Shown here: positions 11,601-18,877 of the stretch, piece after piece
How positions within the stretch are numbered: position 1 is the first letter of the stretch
Layout of the letters: each line of letters begins with the position of its first letter
NCBI RefSeq assembly: GCF_001625655.1
Contig: NZ_AUYB01000122.1
Coordinates: forward strand, 1 to 64,000
Direction: 5' to 3'
Source of the DNA: Pseudoalteromonas luteoviolacea DSM 6061
Lineage (GTDB): Bacteria > Pseudomonadota > Gammaproteobacteria > Enterobacterales > Alteromonadaceae
Length of the DNA: 64,000 nucleotides
Notes under the pieces: generated by a model
Database searches by the model: none
Seen by the model: the letters and a program-made list of their open reading frames with translations, nothing else
What the model was told of the DNA's origin: nothing
Position numbers and translations under genes: made by a program

Positions 11601-14600
11601 CCGCTCATTCGGATAAGCACAGTAGTGGTACTGTATCTGAGCATATTCCACCGATGCTTATGGACCTTGATAAGAATGGCAAGGTTGAGCTGTTCTTCAA
11701 ACATGGAATTTATAGCACTTGGTCACAATACGAATGGTTGCCGGAGCAAAGAGATTTTGAAGAAGTTTCAAATAATGCGTTTAGAGCTTCGCTAAATCAT
11801 GAAAAAGGACACTATGCCTTCTTTGCTGATTACAACAATGATGGTGTGTCTGACATTCTTATTAAGAACGAGCAAGGTGTGCAGGTTAAATACAACTTGG
11901 CCCAATCACCCACTGAAGGCTTCTTAACTGGCATTACGCAGGGCTTTGGAAACAAAACTTCAATTAATTATGCACTCATGACTAACCCTGAAGTGTACAG
12001 TGATCTTGAAGATGATTTGACGAAAGATGCTGAGCAATTTGCAAAAGATGGCTTGCAAGTTACCAAGATGATAGGTGCAAATCCTTTGGTTCATTTTGTT
12101 GAAACAGATAACCCTTCTTCAACAGATAATACGGCGCGAAGTAAAGTTAACTACCATTATCAAGGTGCTCGAGGCCAGTTTGGCGGGCGTGGCTCGCTTG
12201 GATTTAAGGCATTGATAACTACAACAGCAAAAAGGGGCACCAACGATACGGTAGATACTATTTTTACGACTACGACTCGCTATCATCAGGCTTTCCCGCT
12301 CACAGGTATGCCTTACTCGACAGAAAAGCGCATGGGAACCGAGAATACACTTCTAGGTCGAGCTAAGAGTGAGTACTACTTGGACGTGATTGAGCAACTC
12401 GGCGGTGTTAAGTCTTACCGAGTTTACAATTCTCAGGCTATTGAGTGTAGTGCAATAGTTGATTCAAACTTATCTGTGAATACCTTTACTTGTGTTGACA
12501 CAACAACACAACAAGATAAATATGCAAATGTAACTAGTTTGACAGTTGATACTTATGAAATTGCATCTAGTCGAGTTAACGGCTTTGTAGAGAACGGTCC
12601 TCGCTTCGAAGTTTCAGCAAAGTCTGTGACAACCGAAAATACATACGGCTTGAGTGTTCTTGAGAAGAGGTATGGTCGTCTAGAGACAACGACTGTTACC
12701 ACAAAAGTACCAAATATGCCTGTACTAGAACGAACAAGTAACTTTACTTACTATGACGAAAATCATGATAGTCGTTATATGTTGAAGTCGGAAACCATTG
12801 GAAAAGGCCTTGGTTGTGATATAGAGCTGACGACGGAGCATAGTTATGATGAATTTGGTAACAAAGCTCAAATTGCAACAACTAATAGTGGTTGTAATGA
12901 CATAGATAAAGAGACTCGTTATAGGCGTCACGTAATAGACAATGATGGAAGGTATGCTAAATATACCGAGCAATGGAGTAGTAAGAACCCTTCGCTCAAG
13001 ATGCAGAGTGAGGTAGTACTAAGCAGAAATGCATTTGGCGACCCTGTAAAAGTACAAGATGTACATGGTGTTGTTGTCGAAAAAATATATGACCAATTCG
13101 GTGGAGAAGTTGGTCAATATAAAAGCACCGGCGCTCAGTCGTTGAGTTATTTATCATATTGTTCAGATGGTGAGGGTTGTGCCGCACAACTTAATCAAGA
13201 AGTAAATGGTGAACTGGTTGAAGTGCAGTATCTAGATAAAATGGGTCGAGCATATCATACCAGTAAAATAGACATGACTGGTCAATGGTTGACCAATAAA
13301 CTCAGTTTTGATCTGTATGGTAGGACGGTTGAAGTTACAGAAGCAGGTACTCAAAGGGTTGATACGCAATATGATGTTTTGGGTAGGACTTCTATTATAA
13401 ATAACCCTAACTCAGGTACTACTACTACAATCGAATACTCGGGTATGAAGAGTACGACAACTATTGCTGGAGCAGGTATAGTTGATCAGATTAAAAATGT
13501 TACTAAAAATATACTAGGGCAAGTTGTATCTTCGGATGAAAACGGTGGCCAAGCGGTTCACTTTACTTATTATGCTAATGGTCAAAAGAAGGATGTGCAC
13601 TCTAGTGCAGAGGATAGTACCAACAGCCTTCTGATAGAATTTTCATATGATAATCTTGGGCGCAAACTATCTCAAAAAGATGCTAATAGAGGTACGTGGT
13701 CATATAGCTATAATGCATTTGGAGACCTAATAACTCAAACTGATGCTCGTGGTGTAGTACTTACGAACGAATATGATGGATTCGCGCGTAAGATAAAGCA
13801 GAGTCAAACAACCCCTAATGGTTTTGTGGGGAATGAAGGTGTTAGTGAATGGCACTATGGAACAAGTTCTGACGATGTTCATTTACTTTTAACTGAAAAT
13901 CAAAGTAATGATTGGCAGCGTAACTATTACTACGATACGTTTGGTCGAACTGCTGCAATGTTAACTAGCCTAGATGGTACTAATCATTGTGAGTCAAAAG
14001 TTGCATTTAATACAATAAGTAATGACTTACGCATAGTTGATGCTTCGCTTAAAGATCCAGTAAAGAGCAAGTGTGTTATCCAACAAACCGCGTATGATGA
14101 ATACGGTCGTATTGCGCTGCAATTTGATGATTACCGCCGTCTAAATAGTGGTAGTAGTGAGTATATTGAGGCGCGAGGAGTAGCGTTTGAATATGCATAC
14201 AGTCAGGTGGTTGCGAAAACTGAAGCCCGTGAAGGCGGACAAGGGCAAAATTACTATCGAATAATTGACACTAATGAGCGTGGCCAAGTAGTTGAGTACC
14301 AGAAAGGCAATGTGACTATGGCTGTTGGTTATGACGCGAAGGGGATGGTTAGCTCTATATTTAGTAAAAGCCACACGTATATTCAATCAGATAGTTATAA
14401 ATTTGATAGCGTTGGCAACTTAGTGGCGCGTTCTCAATTAGGCATGAGTGAAAGAACATATCACTATGACAGCTTAAACCGTGTATTAGGTGTTAATAAT
14501 GTTGATCTATTTAAATACTCAGCTTCTGGTAATCTGGAAGAAAAAGCTGATTATCGAATTCACGAAACTGCGCAGTGCAGCGGCTCTAATGTTGAAATTA

Positions 14601-16504
14601 TTGCAAAGTGGGATCAAAACTACGGTGAAAACTCAGAACCACTGCATGCGTTAACTTCTCGTAATAAGTTGTCTGGTAATGTTTGTTCTGCAGCGGGTAA
14701 CGCCTCAAACAACCAAGGCGGGTTCGCGCAGATTGATTTTGATGCAATTAACCAAACCAAAAATGATGAAACCTTTACGTATGATGCTAATGGTAATGAA
14801 ACGAGTGTTAAGGAAGGTACCCTATCGATACGTAGCATTAAATATAGCGCCCGAAATAAAGCTGTAGAGATCCGTGGTAAAGACGAAATTGTTAAGTTTA
14901 GCTATGATGCTAATAATCGCCGATTCAAACGAGTAGATTCAGAAAACACAATTTACTATGTAGGCGCATTGCAATTGACAGTTCCTAGTGATACAGCAAA
15001 AGAATCTGTGATAAATCGCTATATAGGGAACGATGCGCAGCAAACCTACTACGGTACAGGTCAGAGTAAAACGAAATGGATGTTTACCGACCACCAAGGT
15101 TCAACAATTGCAATTACAAACAGTGAAAACAAGCTTTTAAAACGTTATGCTTATGATATTTTTGGCAAACAATCAGATGTAGTTGAGACCCAAGCTGAGA
15201 TTGATGCAAATTATGCCCAAGAAGCAACTCTAACCATATTTGATAGTGTTTCCAGTAATTTTAAGGCGTATACTGGGCATGAGCCCATTTCATTGGGTGG
15301 CGAGAAGCGAATATTACATATGAACGGTCGTTTGTATGATAGTGAAACTGGGCGCTTTATGCAGGCAGACCCATTTGTGCAGGCTCCAACAAATACTCAG
15401 AATTATAATGCTTATTCTTATGTACTAAACAATCCATTGTCTTATACGGACCCTAGCGGGTATCTATTTAAGAAGCTTGGTAGTTTTGTTAAAAAATACT
15501 GGAAAGTTATTGCGGCCGCAGCTTTGGCAGTTGTTACTTACGGAGCCGCTAGCAGTTGGCTGATGGCCAATGGGTTTGCGACAATGACAACAGTTGGTAC
15601 CGGCTGGGGAGCTATGTGCGTTAATACACTTAGCTTTACCGGTAGTATGCTTGCGGGTGCTGCATCAGGGTTTGTCGCCGGAGCTGTTTCAACAGGGACC
15701 TTAAAAGGAGCAGTTAAAGGTGCTATTTCTGGTGCGGTATTTGGTGGTGTTGGTTATGGTCAGCATGGCCTACAATGGGCTAAAACTACTCAAATTGCAG
15801 CACATGCTGTGACCGGAGGCATCTTGAGTCACCTTCAAGGCGGTAAATTTGGTCATGGTTTTATAAATGCTGGGTTTATGAAGGGAGTAGGTAAATTTAC
15901 TGCAGCTAAAGTTGACAGCCAGTTTGGTGCCACGGCAGTTCAAGCGATTGCTGGTGGTACAGTTTCAAGGCTGACGGGTGGAAAGTTTGCCAATGGTGCA
16001 GTGACTAGTGCAATTCAGTTCATTGTAAATGAATATTCACAGAATATAATGGTTACCATGAGCCGGAATTTTGAAAGAGCATTTAAATTCTTCAAAGCCA
16101 AGCCTGTCGCTAAAGCTGGTTACAAATTGTCGACTGATATACCTAAAACCAATCAGACAATATCGGCGAACCAATCAGGAGAAATAGAGTTAACGTCAGA
16201 GCTCATTGAAGTGAATGCAAAAGTGATATCGGTGAACGTAGAGCATGTTGAAAATCTGACAACTAATGCAAGTAAATCGGTAATAAACGTTCAAAGAACT
16301 CTTGGTAAAGAAGATCTGCATGTTGCGCTTAAAGGTTCAGCAGATACAGATGCTGAGCTCTCGTTGGCTTTAGTTGGAAGATATGAAAATGTTACTGTAG
16401 AAGGCAGTGCTACTGTAATGCCAATGAATGCAATTGATAATACAGTAAACTTTATTAAAACTTTTAATAAAGCACTGTCTGCAAGTCCATTGAGTGATAG
16501 ATAG
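5597..16504 (+). CDS. giant exported SpvB/FG-GAP/Rhs protein (TcB-TcC-like cocoon in one chain)
   Basis: Start ATG 5597 follows GGAGG and begins a Sec signal (MKFLTKALFVTAASFSAFTQ); the product is 3635 residues. In order: Ig/FN3-like modules (about 30-880), propeller repeats (about 890-1070), a DUF4214-like helical segment (about 1090-1220), a TSP3/EF-hand calcium loop DTDGDGLSDRAEDELGTNP (about 1230), the SpvB domain (from about 1390, FRVTESGAAAYSIPIALPAG), FG-GAP repeats such as TDINGDGLVDII (about 1700-2110), long YD repeats, and the Rhs core GRLYDSETGRFMQADP to TDPSGY (about 3240-3290). The 345-residue tip has Ala/Gly-rich hydrophobic segments, two copies of a GG-x2-S-x-L-x-GGKF motif, and an unrecognised last 150 residues. 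SpvB, FG-GAP and Rhs together match the TcB/TcC shell of Tc toxins. The signal peptide implies Sec export, not type VI delivery. Confidence 0.9.
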   Translation: MKFLTKALFVTAASFSAFTQANYCDNSDMTAIVGDETYVKFHKGSSSVSPSYGGFWQNGSVKLSKGTVTLKRNGVSSGSKSPFYYTFTQAGTYSASYKHEHCWGKRTNPFMCVPAIDCKRTINVISRTKPSVSYRSHSGSSNTHSMDSNFTTTFKITDTGKDLQSIKIFRDYRVVKNCGVSTSSTVNTCSHTFYKSGMSAKRYRYSVQAIDKLGDSTSSTFYVTMKEPNKKPTVTLSVNNTAGASSVGSAPTVDVKLGTNVSIVVNGSDTNSSSANQLKDLELNVGNGWKGAKTFFGSNIHAYNNACSIGGKSAKCTIPLKINADTTIQARARDKQDSLSGIKAVKVNGVLPPVPNIRVSNSAPFVGDSITITATINSTTDLDKFYLCAFNVTNVNADNGCSSPIKTCSKSSTTCTHRVSSSSAGVRTYTVYAANKLNVKKGNKVTVNFKNHHGIVFTNPKQKKYNIGDKVTFRAKASSLGAQSTTITKLELFEGSEITGRKLTSVTVSPRLPIGLAKEQSQAKNVTVEWVTSAADIGSNKTYTLVATDNKNNKARTSLTGVTIIDPVPHTPKIAQITVLKDEANNGKYHATIAGMSNTRRLNYSVYVGGKEVLKKNNITVTQLNYSFTIDTKVEDHGKELLVEAVAQNYNDSDPSKVVLGLVKSSNRINIENYEMAPHSPVFDNLPSQVGGSYTLKWKANADGVTNQYQIHTWPGLPSDKNNSTAKKLQLSSNQATAVQINNLNLGRHTYQVTACNSQSKCIAGQQITIEHIAPFFSSGDIQNCSVDALNSGKTAFTLSAKGVGFSSSKSTVHIRLRKTGETFPVTAVVSGNSLSAQVNDRICRGYLNGGLALTIANGVKENSKWLRDTIVIDKTGSEERPELANHEYTVSDNHYLYVGQKDGLKSYKLNTSSGLTYVWSHKFEAALSNEVVAKPLVTSKNAADEIYVGSLNKRFYKLTHDPLQAEPNKRKITNWVLQTQGPIRAQAAIDEQQNLYVGSMDEALYSVDTETGNVQWHYEFPGSGGIILQPTVSASGHIYVTTEDGELHVIDNRMIGANAIKWQDISSLANVYAAELQAWELAQWQPDQSHTEVIGLAKAMYVLLQRSPTKNELSFLAFLLAHDHPYNEIINAIINANPDLANASDVSFINHLFNYLLGSASSNDVLDGGSLGSGNQAYWVSVLESGVTRADVTIALLGHARTQYEGAVNSLLYYFYDYCLDTKSCVYDFDTDGDGLSDRAEDELGTNPVDPSDGLVAPVISVVDNGNGNVRIDVTTTGRVSEYQLYEQHDPEAYHLGQQFDADTAAANNLTTLYKQFGNGIYHFKVKACISVSTQYNGTRLQCSNDYSNEVQLKVESSAVESPISVKLPNTQASKHSLSQYALRNHAQLQSTSGNFRVTESGAAAYSIPIALPAGITGVQPSVSLNYSSQSSDGPVALGWSLAASSSISRCRQTKAQDGQFKGITLTDEDRYCIDGQRLVSTNVRTSSGHFDGATVEEEYVTEIDSQISVLRVTQGGNTWFVVKGKDGSIKQYGLTALSRVSITNSEGNESTISWLISKVEDNKRKEATTINYIYTDAVGTSELGASERVLSAIEYSGNRVEFNYSVGEVRSTVYIEQAIMQQRARLSDIVVKNHLGEELSTYELSFKAANNGMRLLEQVQQCRGNVCRKPITFEYDSFATDLNFEAESGVMSVGTVQWGQEFQKMAAVTLADLQGDGKPELVTLVRANKDAKSYKLCVYQGNTYKRPEELSCRYLSRKDDHESVVMFAIDPDQDGRQSLVINLRSEHTDDYRAKFWTMYSLNSTDTLYEHSLPTGWLSNQYMREIKPADLNGDGYVDLVFKQKRDNANLYVKVWNPSSNSFGGTTTLTTTNSNIRFDSRGDFTEKGTDWQVMDLNYDGLADIISLRCDNSNKCDDYEAKRITVHYNQGSDSNGSYNKFSAHNVATAGKIEKLTPTDINGDGLVDIIYLASDWYNKDMKRWKVLLNTSSSEVAFSSIFSLTAHSDKHSSGTVSEHIPPMLMDLDKNGKVELFFKHGIYSTWSQYEWLPEQRDFEEVSNNAFRASLNHEKGHYAFFADYNNDGVSDILIKNEQGVQVKYNLAQSPTEGFLTGITQGFGNKTSINYALMTNPEVYSDLEDDLTKDAEQFAKDGLQVTKMIGANPLVHFVETDNPSSTDNTARSKVNYHYQGARGQFGGRGSLGFKALITTTAKRGTNDTVDTIFTTTTRYHQAFPLTGMPYSTEKRMGTENTLLGRAKSEYYLDVIEQLGGVKSYRVYNSQAIECSAIVDSNLSVNTFTCVDTTTQQDKYANVTSLTVDTYEIASSRVNGFVENGPRFEVSAKSVTTENTYGLSVLEKRYGRLETTTVTTKVPNMPVLERTSNFTYYDENHDSRYMLKSETIGKGLGCDIELTTEHSYDEFGNKAQIATTNSGCNDIDKETRYRRHVIDNDGRYAKYTEQWSSKNPSLKMQSEVVLSRNAFGDPVKVQDVHGVVVEKIYDQFGGEVGQYKSTGAQSLSYLSYCSDGEGCAAQLNQEVNGELVEVQYLDKMGRAYHTSKIDMTGQWLTNKLSFDLYGRTVEVTEAGTQRVDTQYDVLGRTSIINNPNSGTTTTIEYSGMKSTTTIAGAGIVDQIKNVTKNILGQVVSSDENGGQAVHFTYYANGQKKDVHSSAEDSTNSLLIEFSYDNLGRKLSQKDANRGTWSYSYNAFGDLITQTDARGVVLTNEYDGFARKIKQSQTTPNGFVGNEGVSEWHYGTSSDDVHLLLTENQSNDWQRNYYYDTFGRTAAMLTSLDGTNHCESKVAFNTISNDLRIVDASLKDPVKSKCVIQQTAYDEYGRIALQFDDYRRLNSGSSEYIEARGVAFEYAYSQVVAKTEAREGGQGQNYYRIIDTNERGQVVEYQKGNVTMAVGYDAKGMVSSIFSKSHTYIQSDSYKFDSVGNLVARSQLGMSERTYHYDSLNRVLGVNNVDLFKYSASGNLEEKADYRIHETAQCSGSNVEIIAKWDQNYGENSEPLHALTSRNKLSGNVCSAAGNASNNQGGFAQIDFDAINQTKNDETFTYDANGNETSVKEGTLSIRSIKYSARNKAVEIRGKDEIVKFSYDANNRRFKRVDSENTIYYVGALQLTVPSDTAKESVINRYIGNDAQQTYYGTGQSKTKWMFTDHQGSTIAITNSENKLLKRYAYDIFGKQSDVVETQAEIDANYAQEATLTIFDSVSSNFKAYTGHEPISLGGEKRILHMNGRLYDSETGRFMQADPFVQAPTNTQNYNAYSYVLNNPLSYTDPSGYLFKKLGSFVKKYWKVIAAAALAVVTYGAASSWLMANGFATMTTVGTGWGAMCVNTLSFTGSMLAGAASGFVAGAVSTGTLKGAVKGAISGAVFGGVGYGQHGLQWAKTTQIAAHAVTGGILSHLQGGKFGHGFINAGFMKGVGKFTAAKVDSQFGATAVQAIAGGTVSRLTGGKFANGAVTSAIQFIVNEYSQNIMVTMSRNFERAFKFFKAKPVAKAGYKLSTDIPKTNQTISANQSGEIELTSELIEVNAKVISVNVEHVENLTTNASKSVINVQRTLGKEDLHVALKGSADTDAELSLALVGRYENVTVEGSATVMPMNAIDNTVNFIKTFNKALSASPLSDR

Positions 16505-17191
16505 ATGATGAAATTTGTAATTTTATTGAGTTTAATAATGACCACATATGTGAATGCACAGGTAAAAGAACCTGCAGAAGAGTTTTATAAAATTGCTGAG
16601 CAGTATTATGAGACAAAAGGAAGCAACGACTTTTCACCAGAAAAAGCCTATCAGTTATTTCGTAAAGGGGCTGTGTTAGGTCATGTACCATCAAAAAACA
16701 TGGCATATGTTGTATTCAATGTCTACCCTAAGACTTTGTTTCCACATATGGAAGAAGCAATTCATTACCTTGCTGATGCGGCAAAAGCAAACAACAAATT
16801 TGCTCAGTTCAATTTGGGAATGGTATTGACTCAGGGCAGTTATCTTGAAAAAAATGTGACCCTGGCTAATAAATGGCTGTATAGCTCTGCTTTACTCGGT
16901 TTCAAAAGAGCACATGTCCACCACGGTATCAATCTGGTTAATCAATATATGCCGCAAAGGAATGAGATGAAACTGTCAGAAGAAGCCTATGATGTTATAG
17001 TTAGTGAGTTGACTCACGCTGAAGAGCTAAAGCATATTGAAGGGGTTGTTCAGCTAGCTCGATTCCAGTTTGTAGCAACTGGCAACCTTGAAGAGGTACA
17101 GAGACTTATGAAGTTGGCAATTGAGTGGGGTGGAGAGGACGCAATTAATCTACTAAAAACCACTGAATTTTGGGATGTAGTCAACAAATAA
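16505..17191 (+). CDS. exported Sel1-like repeat protein, possible immunity factor
   Basis: The ATG follows the stop of the giant gene with no gap. The product has 228 residues with a Sec signal (to VNA, about residue 18). It then has TPR/Sel1-like helical repeats: AYQLFRKGAVLGHVPSKNMA, AIHYLADAAKANNKFAQFNL and KWLYSSALLGFKRAHV. Sel1 repeats are protein-binding scaffolds, and exported Sel1 proteins are known immunity partners of some secreted effectors. Its position after the toxin tip supports that role here, with action in the periplasm. A chaperone for the giant protein is the alternative. The fold call is good; the role is inferred. Confidence 0.72.
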   Translation: MMKFVILLSLIMTTYVNAQVKEPAEEFYKIAEQYYETKGSNDFSPEKAYQLFRKGAVLGHVPSKNMAYVVFNVYPKTLFPHMEEAIHYLADAAKANNKFAQFNLGMVLTQGSYLEKNVTLANKWLYSSALLGFKRAHVHHGINLVNQYMPQRNEMKLSEEAYDVIVSELTHAEELKHIEGVVQLARFQFVATGNLEEVQRLMKLAIEWGGEDAINLLKTTEFWDVVNK

Positions 17192-17276
17192 ATTAAAGGG
17201 TAATATGATTTTATTAAAGGACTTTGGTTAAGTCAGGACTTGATCTATTACAAATCATATATTTGGCACTTTCTGT

Positions 17277-17303
17277 AGCCCCAGTTCTTTTGGGGCTTTC
17301 TCT
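17277..17303 (+). terminator. terminator of the giant Rhs operon
   Basis: AGCCCC (17277-17282) pairs with GGGGCT (17292-17297) over a 9-base loop, followed by the pyrimidine-rich TTCTCTTTC. Confidence 0.7.
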
Positions 17304-17506
17304 TTCGTTAGAGTGTATATTAATTATATTCTAACTTGAGGTGCTTTATCGAGGCAGTAAATGCTGCCTCGTTACTCTAACCCTCTATAATCTATGAGTA
17401 TCCGGACTAATAGTTAATAATTTATTAGAGTGATTTTTCCAGCTAACCCCACCAATATGTGAACTTTTAGTCGTTTTTAGTACATATTTAATGCCAAAGT
17501 GAAGAT
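17304..17506. repeat. second hairpin in the gap after the Rhs operon
   Basis: The gap 17192-17506 (315 bases) holds the terminator above and a second perfect stem: CGAGGCAG (17350-17357) with CTGCCTCG (17364-17371) around TAAATG. It lacks a T-run. No ORF is supported in this gap. Confidence 0.4.
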
Positions 17507-17875
17507 ATGAAAATATCGCTTGTAATAAGCAAAGCGACGTTCTTGATAATTGTGTATTTTTTAATATATATTATTTCAGATGTAATTGTCAGTTTAGTTT
17601 ATGTTGATGGGAGCTATATATTATTAATGTTAGTGAACCTTCTGATGCTGCTCTTTACTTTTAAAAATATCTTGAAACCTTTGTTCTTTAAGAGGTTTAA
17701 TAATATATACTCGGCACTTTTAGTTTTTTACGGAGGGGGAGGGTGTGCATTTCTTTTTGGATATTTCTTGGAAGAAAATAAGGACTTCTCTATTAAGGTA
17801 TGCATATTAGTTTTTTACTCATCATACCTGCTATTTACTCTTCTTTTCGAAGCAAAGGAAAATGGAGAAATTTAA
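17507..17875 (+). CDS. small four-helix membrane protein of unknown function
   Basis: This 122-residue protein is mostly hydrophobic, with about four membrane segments (near 8-32, 36-55, 67-86 and 96-115), short basic loops such as KPLFFKRFNN, and a Gly run (YGGGGCAFLFG) before the third segment's end. GAAG precedes the ATG by 3 bases. I recognise no family. It is unusually AT-rich and monocistronic. Coming shortly after a toxin locus it could be a further immunity-type membrane protein, but nothing in the sequence shows that. Confidence 0.55.
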   Translation: MKISLVISKATFLIIVYFLIYIISDVIVSLVYVDGSYILLMLVNLLMLLFTFKNILKPLFFKRFNNIYSALLVFYGGGGCAFLFGYFLEENKDFSIKVCILVFYSSYLLFTLLFEAKENGEI

Positions 17876-17983
17876 GGAAGGGTGATGTATCTACCACTTC
17901 CAATCGCCACTCATCTCACTAGCACAAGCACACTTTCTCGTCTCTCCTCGAGCGTAATATATAAAGTAACTAATTATTGAGCC

Positions 17984-18250
17984 TCAGCGATAAATCTTGG
18001 TCATTCCTGTGGCGGTCAGTTGTGTGTCTATACAATACAAAGTATCCACGCCTTGGGTTAATGCTGCTTGGTCCATAATCCTGTTGTTTTGCTGGCACAC
18101 TGTTGCATTGTGCGCCGCATTTGACAGTGCTTGACTTGTCGCAAGCATAAAATTGCCCGTTGCAATTGCTGGTGCATCACCTAACACCTTGGTATTTACT
18201 TGCGAGACTGAATCCGTAATTTGACTGTTTACTGCAGTTGGAAATGCCAT
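17984..18250 (-). CDS. RebB-family R-body protein
   Basis: This 88-residue protein matches the RebB pattern closely: MAFPTAVNSQITDSVSQVN, then TKVLGDAPAIATGNF and AHNATVCQQNNRI. RebB proteins polymerise into R-bodies, coiled protein ribbons that unroll at low pH and underlie the killing trait of Caedibacter. The start is preceded by AAGGAG. R-body loci normally have several reb genes (rebA, rebB, rebD) and often a regulator; here I see one copy only, with no relative within the window. It has a short non-RebB-like tail (TQLTATGMTKIYR). Family assignment is confident; whether a lone copy makes R-bodies is unknown. Confidence 0.85.
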   Translation of the reverse strand: MAFPTAVNSQITDSVSQVNTKVLGDAPAIATGNFMLATSQALSNAAHNATVCQQNNRIMDQAALTQGVDTLYCIDTQLTATGMTKIYR

Positions 18251-18453
18251 TGTTGCTACTCCTTAGATCGTTGTTGTTTTAACTTTAGTTCGTTGTGCCA
18301 GAAACAACAATTACACGTTGTTACGACAAGTTCAGAGAAGAGGATTGTGCACAGTCCGCGTAATAATATGTAATGGAATGTTTTATATTTGTTACTAAAC
18401 TAGTGGTCTCACCCGTTGAATTAAATTTCATTTAGATTCTCTAAGGAGAGACA

Positions 18454-18834
18454 ATGTCAACTCAGAACGTAAAAGCCCCTTTATACCCACCATTTAGACA
18501 AGCAGGTAATTTAGTGTTTGTTTCGGGCCAAAATGCAGAAGCAAATGGCCAAATTCAGTCTAGTAATATTATTGAACAAACAAAAACGGTATTTGACCTT
18601 CTCTCCATCACATTGGCCGGTGCTGGGTGCACTTTACAAGATGTTGTTAAAGTTAATGGATTTTTACACTCAGAAGATGACTTCGAACAGTTTAATCAGG
18701 TTTATCAAGAATACTTTGGGCCGCAGTCTCAAAGCTATCCTGCACGCTCTATGGCGTTAGGTGTACTGACTCAAAAGAGCCAGCATAACAAAGCACTCAT
18801 CGAAATTGAACTCGTCGCGCATAAGCGCTCGTAG
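18454..18834 (+). CDS. RidA-family imine/enamine deaminase
   Basis: The 126-residue protein is a full-length RidA (YjgF/YER057c/UK114) member. It shows FRQAGNLVFVSGQN, then VVKVNGFLHSEDDFEQFN, YPARSMALGVL and LIEIELVAHK. Arg-98 in YPARS corresponds to the conserved substrate-carboxylate arginine of RidA. RidA hydrolyses reactive imines and enamines made by amino-acid enzymes. It sits 43 bases before a LodA-like amino-acid oxidase, whose product is an imine, so it may speed product release or detoxify it. AAGGAGAG precedes the ATG. The link with the oxidase is inferred from gene order. Confidence 0.9.
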   Translation: MSTQNVKAPLYPPFRQAGNLVFVSGQNAEANGQIQSSNIIEQTKTVFDLLSITLAGAGCTLQDVVKVNGFLHSEDDFEQFNQVYQEYFGPQSQSYPARSMALGVLTQKSQHNKALIEIELVAHKRS

Positions 18835-18877
18835 CGAGGTATTCGACCATTTAAATTAGTTATATTAAGGACAAACC

